Numbered from the stretch's first letter, positions 11,041-26,000 are shown. The stretch is DNA of 64,000 nt from Callipepla californica brunnescens (GCA_023055505.1 JALIRH010000001.1:11079467-11143466), one strand, 5' to 3'. The notes: generated by a model from the sequence alone, not told the origin. Made by a program: numbers and translations.

Positions 11041-14000
11041 GTGAGTACCGAGCCGCGCCGCGCCGTGCCGTGCCGAGCCGAGCCGAGGGGCGGCGGCGCT
11101 GCCCGGCCCCAGCCCTTCCCACCCGGAGCGCGGAGTCCCGGGGCCGCGTTCGGAGCGCTGCGGTCGGGCGCTGCTCTGCTCCCCGCCCCCGCCGCGCTCC
11201 CTCCTGCCCGTACGCGGCTCTCGCCCGGAAGTTTGTCCGGCCCGGCCCGGCCGCAGCCCGGAGCGATGAATGGCGGCGGGGAACCCTCGGCCCGGCCTCG
11301 CCTTTCCGCGGGCGCTCCGAGGGGCCGACGCCCCACTCACCCCGCGCGCGGAGCGAGCTGCCCGAGCCGCGAGCTGCCCCGGCCGGGATCGCGCTGTGGG
11401 AGCTCCGCGCCGCGCAGGGTGCACCTGCGGCACAACAAAGCGGCGTTGCGGGGAAGGCCCGTGTCCGCGCCGGGCCTGCCCTGAGCCGGGCTTGGTCCGT
11501 GTGCTCAGGTGCTGCGGCTCCGGCTCTTTGCACGGAGAAACGAGAACGCGAAACGACGCAGCGGTTAAAAGAGAAAAACGTTCCGGTGAACGTGTTCCCG
11601 TAGAAGAGCTTTTCATTTTTAGAATACCTCCTTGCATATTCGCTCAAGTACTCGTCTGTGTTTAAAAAACAGCGATGGAAGCTGCTTGACGCTTTTAAAA
11701 GTTAGCTCCTTGTTTTGGGAAAAGTACCGCTTATCTTAAACTTTCCTTTCTGTGTTTTTGAATAAACGTGCCTTTTATTGTTTTTCATTTTTTCCCACTT
11801 GAAGCCATTCAGAACTGCCACCTGAATGTCTTCTGATGCTCTGTGTCGGGTGCTGGGCTGCCGGTGTCAGGCACCCGATGTCCTGCTGCAGTGCAGTGAG
11901 GAGCACGCTGTGAGCGTGGACTTGTCTCGAAGCAGGATATCGGTGCAGTCGTTACTCTTCTCCATAACTCCGGACTTTGAAATGCTGTTGTTGATAGAGC
12001 TGACTCCTGCAGGAGAGCAGGAGATGCAGTACCCGAGCAGGAAGTATAGGTGATGTTGACGTTGGGTGAGTTAACTAGGATGCTGTCGTGGTAATTACGT
12101 TGGAATGGGTCAGAAAATGTGATCGTAAGACGCATGAAGAGGAGCCTTTTTGTAACGTGATAAATTCATAAGATATCTTTAATCAAGCTGTTTTTCAGGT
12201 ACACATTTCATATGTTAGATTCCTTTCCAGAAAAAAAAAACCAAACTCCAAATTAAAAAAGCCCATGAATCTGTGTGAGTTTGGGTTTCTACAACTCAGA
12301 TTTTCTTGTCAAGGGAACACGTTGTTATGCTCAGCTCTAACACTCACCTACTCACGTTCTCAGCTTCTCTGCATTAAATACCACTGAAAACAGGCTTTAG
12401 AGACAAATGCCTCTGTAGTATCTGGGTGATACGATTTGTGGTGGGTTGATAGCTTGTAGGCATGACTTGCTTCATGTTTTTTCTCGAGTTTATGCGTTCC
12501 TAAGGCTTTCAGTGAATTTTGGATGGCCCTCCAGATAAAGCTTTCCTAATTGTCCCAGTCACTTTCCTTTTGTCCTCTGCCCCATGTAGTCTCCAGGTTA
12601 AGGATAGGCTCATGTTGTAGTTGAGGGTCTCTGCCATATCCCTGAGGAGTCCGTAAGCTCCAGAGATAAACCAGGTGTGTTGGGCTGGGCCAAAGAGGTG
12701 GCAGTTTGGAAACTGAGTCATGGGGAAATGTAACATCTCTTTTGCAAGGGTGGCAGCCTCTGTCAGAAGGGTGGAGCAGGCACCCGGGGATGGTCACTGC
12801 CTCTGCTATCTGATTTGAATCCAGAATGTCAGATCAGAGCCTAATGGCACTCCTGGCACTGTTAACCTTCCAGTTTGACTGTAACTCCGTGTTAGCATGC
12901 TGTGCTGATGAGTGCCCTCTTGCTGTAATATGCATGATATTTTATCTCTTAATATCCGTTTTTGAATTATTCATTAGCAAAACTTAATAGAATAAATGAT
13001 AGGGGAGGAAAAATCTTGGAAATTTCTTAGGATACTACAAGTTTGCTTTCACACAGGCTGGTCCAGCTGTATTCCTAGGTGCTGCAGGTGGTGCTTCTGT
13101 TGGTTCAGGGCATAGGGTTTGATGCTATGTTATGTTTCTGCCATGCCAATGTCACTTCAGGTTATGTTTTATATAACCTTATGTTTATGTGACTGGGATG
13201 ATGAGTGCCAGAGGAGCAGTTGAGACGTGAGACGATGTTCCTACGTACTCTTTTTATAGCAGTAGCTTGTGGTGATGCTCTTGTGGAGGGCATAATGCTG
13301 AGTCAGGCCTGAGGGTCTTGGTTAAGAAAGCATGTTGCCTTCTGGACATGATTTACTTTATCAAACTTGTGTTTGACTGGTTGCAAGGCATCTACATTGA
13401 GGATTTCACTACTCAAATTTAATTCTGTGAAAAATAGTGGAATTAATCATACTGATTGAGTACTCACATCCTGTGAATTTCGATATTGACATAATTTCAA
13501 TGACATCTTAAGTCATTATGACTGGCAGATGGGATGGAAGTGGGTTAAGAGCCATAATTGTGTTTGTGTTGGTGGAACTGATACCATTTTATGGAAGACT
13601 ACTGATGCTTTGGGAATCTCGCTGTCTAGTAGGCAAATCTATGTAAGATTACTGATTTTGGGCTTTTTTTTTTTTTTTTTTTTTCCCATTTTCTGAGGTA
13701 TAAAATGCTTGTCTGAATTGATAAGCAGTTAGGGTGTCTTTGAAAGCCTGATTTGTCAGGGGCTAAAGCAAGCAAGCCATTGACTTGTAGTTAAAGCTGT
13801 AGCTAATTTAGTTTAAATACAGAGCCAAATGTAGAGCTACTTACAATAGGTGTCGGGCAGGTAGGCTCCCAGGACTTCCATTGTTCTATGGGTATGTCAA
13901 GAGCACTTAACTCATTTTCATTCAGGCATGTGACATTTGTTATCTGTCAGGTGTAAAATTTACTACCTACAGTAGTTCTTTATCTAATTTCTATCATAAT

Positions 14001-17000
14001 GTAAAGATAAGTCTAAACTTATCCTAATCTGAGCTAAGAGATTCTTGTATGTATGACCAAAATATTCTAACAGTTATTCTAAGCTCATAAGGTTTTGCTG
14101 AATTTGCTTTAGTTTTGACCTAAGGTATGAGTTTAAGGATAAAATAGTAGGTGTCCAATTAATTCTTTCTGATCAATCATGCATTTCATTAATTTGCATG
14201 ATTAACAGTGATTAGTAACATCGCTGATGAAGAGGTTTTTCTGCAGAAACAGTTTTATGCTTGTTAGAGACCTCAGGAGAAAAAACAGCATGTGACAGTT
14301 GCATAGTGGATAACACTGGAAGCAATTGATGGAGTATGGATATCTTACACTGCTTAGGAGTGGACACTCAGATCAGGGCAATGCTAGGGGTAGCTAATTT
14401 CTAAGACTTTTCTGCAGTTAATATGGTAAACAGGAACTGGTAAAGAATGCAAAAAGTGAAGTGTCACAGCAGCAAACCAAGAAAACTATTTTGGCTGCTT
14501 TTAAAATGCACATGACTGGAGTGAGAGTGTATGTTAGAGCCAAAGGATGAGTTTCAGTAATGCTTCAGATAAAACAGAATTTAAACTTGAATGGAAATTT
14601 TAGTTCTTGATTGATAAGAATTAGATTTCTCCAAGAAGGGTCCTGTAAGATTGCTTGTGCTTATGGCAGCATGAACTGAGTCTTGACAGCAGACTACAGA
14701 TCTGAGTAATGGTAGGCCTTGTGTGGCAGGGAAGTATTGGGGCTCTGTCACTTCGAGTTTCTGCTGCAGGCAGCACATCTGCTGTGAGGGTACCAGAAAA
14801 GCTGAGGCTAGTTTGAAAAGGAGTTATCTCTTGAAGAGATAGGAAGAACTTAGTCATCTGTTCAGATGTGCTGGTTACTTCATGTTTGCATCTGGTCTTA
14901 AACAAGATGTGGAAGGAGAATAGAACGGGTAAAGGGTGTGAAACACAAGGATGTTGAGTTGAGCCTAAATTTCTTTGTCTGTCCTGTTCTATCAAAAACC
15001 ATGTGACTTCTTCAGATTCTTCATTAGTATCCACTGTAGTTATGTTCCTAAACAGCGTGTCAGGGATAACCTTCCCTTCCAGAGACAATCACACTGTCTT
15101 TTGACAGTTCCCTCTGAACTACATTTGTGCTACAAAACTGATTTTCACAGGGTTGGGTCAGGTGGGACTTTCCAGAGCAAGTCGGTGTCCTCAAACCGCC
15201 TCCTTGTATCTACAGGAGATGTGTTTGTCATAAAGTTTCTCAATCTTATTTTCCTTACAGCCTGCTATTAAACAAGGATGGAGAACTATATAGTAAACAA
15301 ATAATTTCCTCATGGCTGAGAAATGTTTTGAGATTGCACGTGAATGCTCTTACTAGGTGTTGTGTCTTACACCTGCATGTATTTGAGAGAAGGAATCAGT
15401 TCATAGAAAGTATGATTTAGTTCAGGATAAGAGAAATTCCAATGCTTGAATTCCACAGTTGTCAGTGGCTCACTAGCTCTTATTTAAACTCAACATACAG
15501 TTATGATCTGAGTTCGTCTGTTTGGCAGTAGGCATTAAGTGTTCGTCATTTCATGCTGGGCACCAAATATTAGGTATCTTGATGTGCAGGGCGAGTCATA
15601 CTTCTTTAGGAAGCATTGTGTTTTTAAGCCTAGAGAAGGTAATCTAGTAATATTTGACTGGAATAAGTACCTCAATCCATTAATGCTTCATAACTCTTGC
15701 ATTCTATTCTGAGCTACTTCATAAACCTTTTCTATTTTACCTTTTGCAGGTAGCTGAGTACCAGAAGTCTCTGTGATTAGTCAGCTGGTCACAGATACCA
15801 CTCATGCTCCTGATAATGTGCTCTGGAATCCTGCAGGACCAAGGCATGACAGGATGAGAGCAATTTGTAGTCACAAGCAGTTGTGGTGTAACTTCACAGC
15901 TAAGAATCAGGTAGAGGAATTTGGATGAACATTCATAAGATGTTTGACGACAAGATTTCCACCAAGATGTCCAGATACTGCTTATTTAGGAGAATAGCTG
16001 AGGATGAGGTAGTTCTTAGAAGATAAGACTGAGTTGATTTTTTTTCGTGCAAATATGTAAATACATAAACTCTAGTTTGTTGCTTCTTTAATGAAGAATT
16101 TGTGATTTTTGTGTATTATCTGATCATAAACATTGATTTGAATCTACTCATTGGAGTGCTTCCTCTGGGACTGTTTCTTCTGGAATTTTCAGGGGTCTAA
16201 CATAAGCTGGTTTACTCACAGGCAGAGTGTATAAGGTCCCTCTAAAAAAATCTGTTGTCAGGATTGGAAAGGTACTCGTGGTGATTATTTAAGACTTGAC
16301 ATCACAAACCTCCTTCAGTGGAGTTCTGCTCATTTCCTGTCCTCTTTGTAGGGCTTCTCGTGACCTTTATTGCTCTGCTGATGGTGTCTCCACTAACTGC
16401 AGGAATTAATAACTTGTTTGCCACTGTTATTGCTGGTTAGCAGCAGCTGCACGTGGCAGCAGCCTCTGGTAGCCCAGCACTCAGTTGTCAAAGTGGTTTG
16501 CATCTGATTAGTGATTGCCACTGAGAAACCTTGTAGTAGTAGTTTGGTAACCAGAAGGACAAAGGGCTTGATTTTTATGTTGACCTTCTCAAGATAGAGC
16601 TGCCTGCATTGGTGATAATTTTGGTGAGCTTTTCAATTTGAGAATGTTTGCAATTCACTTCAAGGAGCGTGGTAAGATTTACAGTGTCCTCGCTTCTAGT
16701 GAGCAGGTTTTGTAGTCTTGTCTCCTGAGGAATCTTTGCAGTACAGAAATAAAACTTGGTATCATGCAGAGCACTCAGGATTTCGTGACCTAATACCTAG
16801 ATAATATAAAGGAAGTAGCAGAAATGTGCCCTAGTCAGAGTGCTTATTAGTTGGTTAGGGTAGGATTTCCTCAAGAACAGTTGGCATTGTGTTGTTTGGG
16901 CCCAGAGGAGTTTTATTGGTTGGCCAGTTTTTCCTTGTAAGAGTAAATCATACAAAGCGGATTTAGGGGAATTTGAAGTGTCTCTTCATGGGTGGTTTTA

Positions 17001-20000
17001 AACAGGAACTCTGTCAGATGCTATAGGGATGGTTTTGTTTCTGGATGTATTTGCTTGGGTATGCTGCCACACTGACTTCTGTGGCTTCCAGACTGTTGTT
17101 TATGCCTGTGTAACCAATCAAGTGGGCTCAGTAGCTGTGTAGTTACCTTCCTAAACTTTTCCAGCTACATTCTAAAACTCTCAAATGGGTGTGACCTTTG
17201 TGTGGCAGGAGCAGAAGGGCCAAGTGGGAAAAGATGTAATGCCATCAGTCATGGTGGTGCTTTTACAGAAATCTGCTTCAGATTCAGTTGGTACTTTCAG
17301 CTGCCTTTGAGTTACAGGTAGGTAATTTCTGATACTGTTCACATTTGTGCGTGACACTTTAGCGATCTCATATTAGAATTCCAATGTTGAACTTCTTCCA
17401 TAACCGTATATTCTTAGCAGAGCATCTTACAAATTAGTTCCTGTAGACTTAATGTTCAGAGAAGATCACTGCTGGCAAAAAAAAAAAACAGCTGCTGCAC
17501 AACTCTACGACATGCTGACAGATCTGCAGATTTGAACTCACCTTAGGCACTTGCTTTCGTACGTGCATCCACATGTTGGTGAAGCAGTTTTCTCTCTAAT
17601 GTTTAATCAGCTGACTTTAAAATCCTTACTCCTGGAAGCTTTTCTCTTTTTTTTACTTGACTGAGAAAGTGTTAATGGCTTTTCCAGTTCTCTAGTGTGT
17701 CTAGTTTAAAGCTGAAAGATCACACTGAGGCTTGCTAATCAAGGTCATAAGCGTTTCCATTTCTGTAAGATTTCACACGTTATTTTCCCCTTCAGAACTT
17801 TATGTGTAATTCAGAATTCCCCTGTGTTCATCTCATTTCCCTTCAAAGTGAATGTGTTATTTTGCCTTTTTCTCCCCTTTTTTAATTAGCCACTATGCAG
17901 CATAAGAGCAGTAGTCATACAGGAACCTATTTGTGCTCATTAAGCATGTTTTATATGCTGAGGGTACTGCGCCTGCAGTGTGAGTAACACCGACCTACTG
18001 AAAGAAAAGACAGTTTTCTCCTCTTCAAACAGTTAAGAAAACTGTTTTTCATGATCTGAACTGTTAGCTGTGGAAAGATAAGTGTTGCTTCTGAGTTTGC
18101 AAACACTTGAAAAATACATTTGCTTCTAATTGATGATGGCTTTCCCAATTACCCAAGACAATTGGGGGTATTCACAAGAAAGATTAAGTTAAAATATGGA
18201 TTCCTAAGTTACATACTCCGAATATTAAGTAACAAAACCTAATACTTATATTTCTGTCTAGCAAGAATAGATGAGTATGGAAATTTATCCCTAAATAGTA
18301 AATGCTTGAAGTGATTGCCAAGAGATGTATTTACCCGTGTGTGATACATGGATAAAAAAAGAACCGAGTACTAATTTTTTGCATTAGTAACTTTCTAAGG
18401 GATGAGCGTAAAATGCTTAATAACTTAAGGCTGCTTTAGTTGTAAGATGTGCTACTAGTGGCCTGTGTAGGAAATAGAACTCTGTAAAGAATTTTATATA
18501 GCAGATTACTGTGAAGTTGTTAATGATAACTGAGGCATCCTTTCAGTGACTGTTGCTTTTGTAAGCTCGGCTCTGCTGGTTTGCTTCAAGGTCCTGTGCT
18601 GTCAGCCTGTCCTCTGAATGCAGTATGTTTGCATCAGGGGCTCCTTCTATTCCCTCATTACAGCATTCTTTTCTTTAACAAGATTTCTGCCCCTTCTTAC
18701 CAGCAGTAAGATTTCTTCCCTGTTTCCTCTTTTCCCTTGGTACCTCAGCTGCTCTGTGAAAATTCTGCTTTCTCCTTCCAGCCCCTGCATCCATAATCTG
18801 CACAAAGGCATCCCGATAAAAAGAAGAGTGTCTCTGCCTCACCGTTCTTCCCTCCACTCCCTTATCACTCTGTTCTTTGTTGCACAACTGCTTTGTTCTT
18901 GCTGATGAACTGGGTGTCTCATCTGGCGTGTAGCCCAAGCCATACCCGGTGCTGGGCTGGACACAGTTTGTATTCTCCTAGCTCAGCAGAGCGTTGCATG
19001 GGGAGAGGAGGCAGCCGATGCTAGCCAGCTGTTCTCTGCTGCTTGTGTACAGTGTACTTCAGCCTGAGATATGCCCATTAGACATTTTTCCTCCTATTTC
19101 TCAGTGCTGGCCCAAAGTCATTGTTAGCATTACTGTAGAAAATAGAACTTCTGGGTGAGAGAAGGAAAAGCAAAACCTAAGTGTGATGTTCCTCAGGCTT
19201 GCACTACTCCACCCTCCACTGCTGTTTCTCTAGGGAGGACCAAGCTCTCCAGTTTGGACGCTGCTGTGTTAAGAAACTGAATGCTGGAAGATACAGCTTC
19301 AGCAGCTCTACAGGCTCAGATCTGAAACCACAGAATAGCTTAGTGCTGCTTTGAGTGAACTCTCAGTTATTTAGTTATTTCCTGCTCCTCCAGCATGTGA
19401 CAGCTCTCTCTGAGCACAGCTAAGATGTGGTCATTCTTTGTAAGTAGACATTTTTCTCTCTTACTCCCCCTCAGTCAGCCAAAGCAAACAGAAACATCAC
19501 TTGGCTTATGACACCAAATATACACAAAGGCATCCAAGTAGACTTGTCTCTGTAAAACTGTACTTGGTTTTTGTGGTTCTCTGACAAGAGAGAGAGGAAA
19601 ACGCTGAACATCCTGTGATGGTGTGTTCTGTGCAGTACTGCAGCAAGGGCTCCTGCGTGTGTCTGCAAAGGAGGAAGCTGTAGTTTCTAATAAATTAAAT
19701 GTAGGGTTGTTTTTCCTTTGTCTTTAGTTAGTAGCATCTCAGGTATGAAACTTGTATAACCATGCACACAGGATGATTAGTAGCTCTTAGATGTTTTTGA
19801 AACAGTTAACTGCCAGATTACTGAGATCTTACTGATTTGAGCTTAGTTCTATGCAGCTTTTTATCAACCAGTATTTTTTTGCCCGTACAATGCCATTGTA
19901 TCTTTCCTCAGAAATGTTGACCTCTGTGTTGCTCTGTTAGTACTGTTTTCAGTTTGGGCAGCTAGAACTCATAGTTTAGAACTGTATAAGATTTTAAAGT

Positions 20001-23000
20001 GTCACTGTGACTGAAAGTGCTTGTAGCTTTTAGTCTCTAGAACTCAGGAGTGATTCAACAAACCGTATGTCTGTTCTTAAGGAAAAAAAAAAAAGTTGAG
20101 ATTTGTTATTTTCAGGTTCCAATATTTACATACTTGAGAGACATTATTGGAATATCTGTGCCCTCTGCTGCCTGTAGACAACACGTCTGTCCGTTCCTTT
20201 GCCCTCTGTTTATAGCATTCATCTGAGGTTTGATTACTGAACAAATGTTCTTGCTGCAGCCCTGCACCTTCACCCAGTGTAACCACGGGGCGCATCCCTC
20301 CCACTGGCCATACGTGTGGTATGTGTGCCGTACTTTTCTGTCCCTGGCAAGCTCAGATGTGAGCTACCCATCCAGGATACGTAGGAGCTTTGTGCAAGGA
20401 AAATGCATCCTGTCCTTTCCCTCACCTCTGGTCTGTCAGTCAGCCGTGCTGCTTTTATTGATGCTAACAAAACCTAAGTAGGGCAGTAACATAAACTCAG
20501 GCGCTGTCCTGTGATTGTCTGTTGTGTTTAATTTGTTGGCATGCTTCCTGGCATAGATTTAGGTAATGCTAGCTGGTACTCACCCAAATTAATGAGCATG
20601 GTTTTAGGAAAGGAATGGTGGTGTAAACAAATCTTCTAATAGGTGGTATGCATAGGGCAGTCTTCACCCAATTTGCTCTGTGTTGGGAGGACTGAGAGTT
20701 CATTTGTACAGAGGTGCATTCTGCTGCACCATTTGCCATCAGGTCCACAAAACATCTCCGATTCTAGTTTTTGCAACCTCCCAAAGCTATCAGGAGACAA
20801 AAGCAGTGGTGATCAGGAGAATTTAATGTCATGTCTGTTCTAATACTTGCATTACCATGTGTATGGTAATGACCAGCTCTGCTGCTCTCATAACTGTCCT
20901 CCTTGACGTCAAGTCAGTGTACTGTGAGCAACAACATTCAATCTTCTCTCTGCTCTCTGAAACTGCTTTTGGAAACCTGAGAAAACACAGGTGACTGGAA
21001 GTTTCCAGCAGATGAAAGCTTGCCTTTGCATGTAGCAACTGAGTGCAGTAGCTAGACTATCAGGTGCATCTGATGTACTGTGAACACAAGCTCATAAGGC
21101 TCCTGATCCTGTTCTCTTATTTCAGGGGAGAAAAAAATAAATATTTTGCTTCTTGTAACAAGATCTGTCTAACTTATAGCTGTTGTGCAGACTACATTAG
21201 GTACAGCAGGGATGACCTTAAGGGCTGCTGCATTTCACTTGCTGTACTTCTTGATTACAGGGCACAAGCCTATCGAGAGAACAAATTCCCACCCAAAGCT
21301 TTCTTCTCAGGGCTTTAAATTAGATTTACTGCTGATAAACAGAAGAAACAGGGAGCACTGCCACTTTAGGAAGCAGTGGAGTGAAACCTCAGAGGTTTTT
21401 GGGAGGACTTCTCCAAGAAAGTAATGTGTCTGAAAAACTAGTTGAAGTGCCTCTGAACCAGTGCACACAATGTTGGAAATAAGCAGGAGAATGGGAAACC
21501 ATGGTGCAATTGTCCCACTCGCAGGTTCTCATCCTGATGGGGGATTTCAACCACCCTGATATCTGCTAGGAAAAGAATGGTGATCTGCAGGCAGTCCAGG
21601 GGAGTTTTGAGTCAGTTGATGACAACCTCCTGGTTTGGGTGTTGGACAGACCCATTAGAGCTGAAGCATTCCTGAGCCAGGTGCTCACCAATGCCAGAGA
21701 GATTATAAATGAGGCAGCCTGGGCTATGGTCACCATGTCCTGCTTGAGTTTGTGATCTTAAGGAGCACAGGCCTGGCAAAGAGTGGAGTCAGGACCCTGA
21801 ACTTCAGTAATGCTGTTTGAGGAATTGTTGGATAAGATCACCCTGCCAAGGTGCAGATGGAATTGAATTTGGGGAGGGATGTGAAAAACAACAAGAAGGG
21901 ATTCTTTAGATACATGGGGCAGAGGAGATAAGCAAAGGAGAATATGCCCTCTCTGATAAATGAAAAGGAAGAACTGGTCTTGCCAGACATGGAGATGCTT
22001 AAAGAGTTCTTTGCCTTGATCTTCACAGTCGGGGAACTACAGGATGGTGAGCCTCACGTCTGTGCTTGGGAAGATCATGGGGCAGATCCTACTGGAAAAG
22101 ATGCTAAGGCACATACAAGATGTGGAGGTTATCAGATACAGCCAGCACAGCTTCACCAAGGGCAGCTTGTGTCTGACCAGTCTGGTGGCCTGTAGTGGAG
22201 TGACGGCATCGGTGAACAAAGGAAGGACAAATTATGTTGTTTGCCTGGATTTGTGCAAGGCGTTTGACATGGTTCTGTGCCACATCCTTTTCTCTAAATT
22301 TGAGAGATGTGGATTTGAAGGCTGGACTATGATGTGGAAAAAGAATTGGTTGGATGTTTGTAACAGAAGGGCTGTTGTCAATGGCTCGATGTCCAGGTGG
22401 AGAATGGTTGTGAGTGGTGTCCCCCAGGGGCCTGCCTTGACACCAGTGCTCTTCTACATTGTTATCAGTGATATAGACAGTGGGATTGAGTGTACCCTCA
22501 GAAAGTTTGCTGTTGACACAATAGAAGGATCAGGTCAATGCCAGGTATGAGTACAGGCTGGGTGAAAAACTTAAGAGCAGCCCTGCGGAGAAGAACTTGT
22601 TGGTCCTGGTGGATTAAAAGCTGGATGTGAGCCATCAGTGTGTTCTTAAGCCTGCAAGGTCAAGAGCATGCTGGGCTGAATCAGAGGAGGGGTGGCCAAG
22701 TTGATTATTCCCCTCTGCTCTGCTCTCATGAGCCTCATGTGGAGTACTGTGTCCAAACCTGGGGCCCCCAGTACAGGAGGGATGCAGAGAAGTTGTAGCA
22801 GGTCCAGGGGAGGTCACAAAAATGATCAGGGCTGGAGCACTGCTCCTGTGAGGATAAGTTGAGGGAGTTAAGCTTGTTCAGCTTGGAGAAGAGAAGGCTC
22901 TGGGGGAACTCATTGAGGTCTTCCAGTACTTGAAGGAAGCTTATAAGCAGAAGACAGATAGCAGAAGGGCAGTGGGGACGGGCTTTGAACTAAAGGAGTG

Positions 23001-26000
23001 TGAACTTAGATGTTAGGAAGAAATTTTTTACTTGGAGGGTGGTGAGGTGGTAGAACAGGCTGCCCAGAGAGGTTGTGTGTGCTCCATCTCTGAAGGCATT
23101 TGAGACCAGGTTGGATGGGATCCTGGGCAGCCTGATGTAGCGGTTGGCAGCTCTGCTCGTGGCTGGGAAGTTGGAACTAGGTGATCTTTAAGGTTCCCTC
23201 CAACCTAATCCATCCCACAGTTTTCTGATACGTAAGGTTGTAAGTTTCCATGTGTATTTAAAGACTCTAGAGATCTGTGCTGAGGTCTCCTGAAATCTCC
23301 ATTGTGGCTGCATTTTAGAGAGCTCCTGCAGTTTTCTGGAACTCAGCCGATTTCCTACTTGAGATCCAGAGGCCATGCTAGGGAAGTAAGTAGTGTAATT
23401 AGTGACAGCTGTCTGTTTTGGTGTTCCACCTTAATCTTTTGTTTCTGACAGGGTTGTGAATATGTGGATAGCTTCTACATCCACTAAGTCTGATCTGAAA
23501 CACCAAAACACTTGAAGCTTGCCATTTGTTCTCTACTGTCCTGTGATTCCTGCAATCTGTTCTTTCCTTCTTGCCCCTCGCTTCCCTCCCCCAGCTCTGT
23601 GCCTGCTGTTATAAGTGAGTACTGGCAGGAGCCAGCCCCCTGGTGATGCTTGCTGCTGTACAGGCAGTTCTGCAGCAGCAGACCATCTTTGCTTCAGAAT
23701 GGAGGTAATAACCCACCATGGATTTACAAGCTGAATGCTTTTAGTCTTAATGTTACGATGGTAACTTGCACGTCAATTCTGGCGGCGGTAATTGCCGTAG
23801 AAATGAAATGTGCAGATATTGGTACAATGCCATTGTTGCATCTTGTTAGAAATAACTTCTCCAAGGTTACCGCATGCAGGCAATCACCGATGCAGATTTG
23901 AAGTAGCAAAAGGTGTTCTGTAGTTGGCTTGAACCTCATAAACAGACCAGCCATGAATGAGATTGCCTGCTGTGTGTCACTGTGACTGTTCCTCGTGTCA
24001 GATGCACTGAATACTTTGTCGAAGCGCAGCATGGTGTGTGCACTGTTGGAGTATTCTGGTCCAAAAGTGAAATAGCTGACGTGTCAGTGACTCCATCTAG
24101 CGTGCCTGTTGCAGGGTGGAGGCTTGTGTGTGGGTATCAGCAGAGGTAGCAGCCATGCCAGCCCTGTAGTTCTGTGGTAACATTGTGTGTCTCACGGTGG
24201 GAGGCAGAGGCCTTCTGAAGGATGTAGCTTTGGTTAACGAAGTGTTCTGCGGGATGTGTTCATGAGTAAAGATGGCTTCAGTTCATTCTGGGACTCTGGT
24301 TCATGTTCTATCAGTAGTCAGCTTCCCAGGAGTGGAATTCAGTCTAGCAAGAAAGGAGGGTTTTTCCCCCTCAAATTTTGTCAGACTCCAGCCCTGTTAC
24401 CAGCATAGCTCCATTGCCAGCTTCGTATAGGAAGCTTTCACTACAGTGTTTCTGGCAAACTTAAGCTGATATTTGTAATACTGAACCTCCAGCAACTTCA
24501 TAATGTGCTGATATTATGTAGGAACCACTCTTGAAATTTTTTTCTAATAGGAAATTGAGAGATCCTATTTCTATGCCTACACCAACCATGACAGGGTAGC
24601 ATACCATTTTTGAGCTCTGTCTTAAAAGAAGTTGATTATCTGATTTTCTCAAAACTGTGTACTCCTGGGGCTGATATTATTTTTCATAAATATCAAGAGC
24701 ATTCTGTTTCTGTACTAACAGATTGAGGCTGTTCAAGTGCTGAGAGCCATTGATGTAGTTAGCTGAACACGAAGGAAAGGAACATTCATGCAGAAACTGG
24801 CAATCCAGTGTCAGCTCTGGCACAGGGAGCTGCTTTCAGTCACTGATCTTAAGTTATATCAGTGCCATGATGAAGGATTATTGCATTTCAAAATGTGTTA
24901 CGCTTCTTGAAAAATGTCGCTGTCATTAGTAACCTTTCTTTGCTGTTAATTGGTTACAACCAGTATTAATGTATTAATGAGCGTTTTTATTCTGTTAGCA
25001 GGCGTATCATTGCACTGTGCTGTCGTTACACTATCATAAAAGCACTGTAAATTATTGCATAAATTGAGGCCTTCAGAAAAGTGGCAAATGTTTGACCTGA
25101 CAAAAAAGCTGCTGCCTGTTCTTTCAGGCAGCAGAAGCCAGTGATGTTGGGCAGACTCACCTTATTGTCAGTGATTCCAGAGCAGGTGAAAAGACTTGGG
25201 GAAAATTAGTTCAGAATGGTGCTTGAATACCTTAGTGATACTGGCTGCTTGGCCTGCCAGAGCAATACAGACTGTCTCAGTATTTCATTTTCATTAGGAT
25301 CAAAAGCAAAGCTGTGTTAAGATCTTTTCTGTTAAAATATTCTTTTGCTTCAACTGGTTTTATTTCATTAATTCAGCCAGTGCTCACTGAGAAGACTAAT
25401 GGTCAGTTTCAGTCCTACTAATGTTTGGTTTTTTTTTCTACATGTTCTCCAAAACTGATTTTTTATCCGAAGAACTTAAACTTGTGTACTAATGTAAATT
25501 GTATTGAGGACTGTAGAATACATGAACTCTTGTATTGATCTAATACAATAATGACAAATAATATTATTATAAGCTTTGCTTCTCATGCAACATGTAGCAC
25601 TATTACCTAATGTTTTAGGTAAAATAATTTGTATTTTCTGTTAATTGAGATAGGTACATAGTTCTAACATGTGACTTAGTGTGTTATTGCTACTGGGCAG
25701 CGTTTACAAGTTACATTCCCTGATGGGGGCACAACAGTACTGGGGGGAGAATTATCCTCAGTTTTTGTGGAGTTGCTCTTCTTGCCCAATCAATCATGAA
25801 TATTTAAGAATGAAAATCACAATATCACTGCCTCTATTCCTCAAATCTGCCTATAGTTGCTAATTCCAGCTGCTGTGTGTGAAGTGCTCCTGGCCCTGTC
25901 CTATGGGTTTAGACTGGGAATTGGTAGATTTCCTTCAAGGAGAAGAGTTGGGTGCAGAGGAGAAATCCATCCTGCTGCCCTTTCTACAGAGCTTTTGTTG

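Larger units (their letters stand above)
10380..11560 (+). promoter_or_regulatory. WASL CpG-island promoter
   Basis: An abrupt GC- and CpG-rich block begins at about 10,380 and spans the first exon and the start of intron 1. There is no TATA box in a convincing position, as expected for a housekeeping CpG-island promoter. Visible motifs include GGGCGGGGC (10,577-10,585) and GGGGCGGG (10,764-10,771), both Sp1-type GC boxes. CGGAAG (10,601-10,606) is an ETS-type core, and GCCATGTTG (10,702-10,710) fits the YY1 GCCATNTTG pattern often found at downstream or initiator positions. The start site is inferred to lie between about 10,600 and 10,800; it cannot be fixed from sequence alone. Long open frames on both strands here result from the scarcity of stop codons in GC-rich DNA. 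Confidence 0.85.
11041..21439 (+). other. WASL intron 1, 5' part
   Basis: Begins with the donor GTGAGT inside the CpG island, then a GCCGN-type short repeat at about 11,050-11,088. GC content falls to the local background after about 11,560. It contains a 21-nt T-tract (13,664-13,684). A 155-codon minus-strand frame (14,621-15,088) has no recognisable domain or splice context. No repeat family that I recognise and no exon is visible. Long first introns such as this often carry enhancers, but I cannot point to one. Confidence 0.7.

Noticed and set aside
10408..11637. Very long minus-strand open frames (up to 409 codons) over the CpG island
   Set aside because: GC-rich DNA has few stop codons. 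The frames overlap the WASL promoter and exon 1, are Arg/Pro/Ala-rich, and show no domain.
14621..15088. 155-codon minus-strand frame in intron 1
   Set aside because: About one frame of this length is expected by chance in a window of this size; no recognisable domain.
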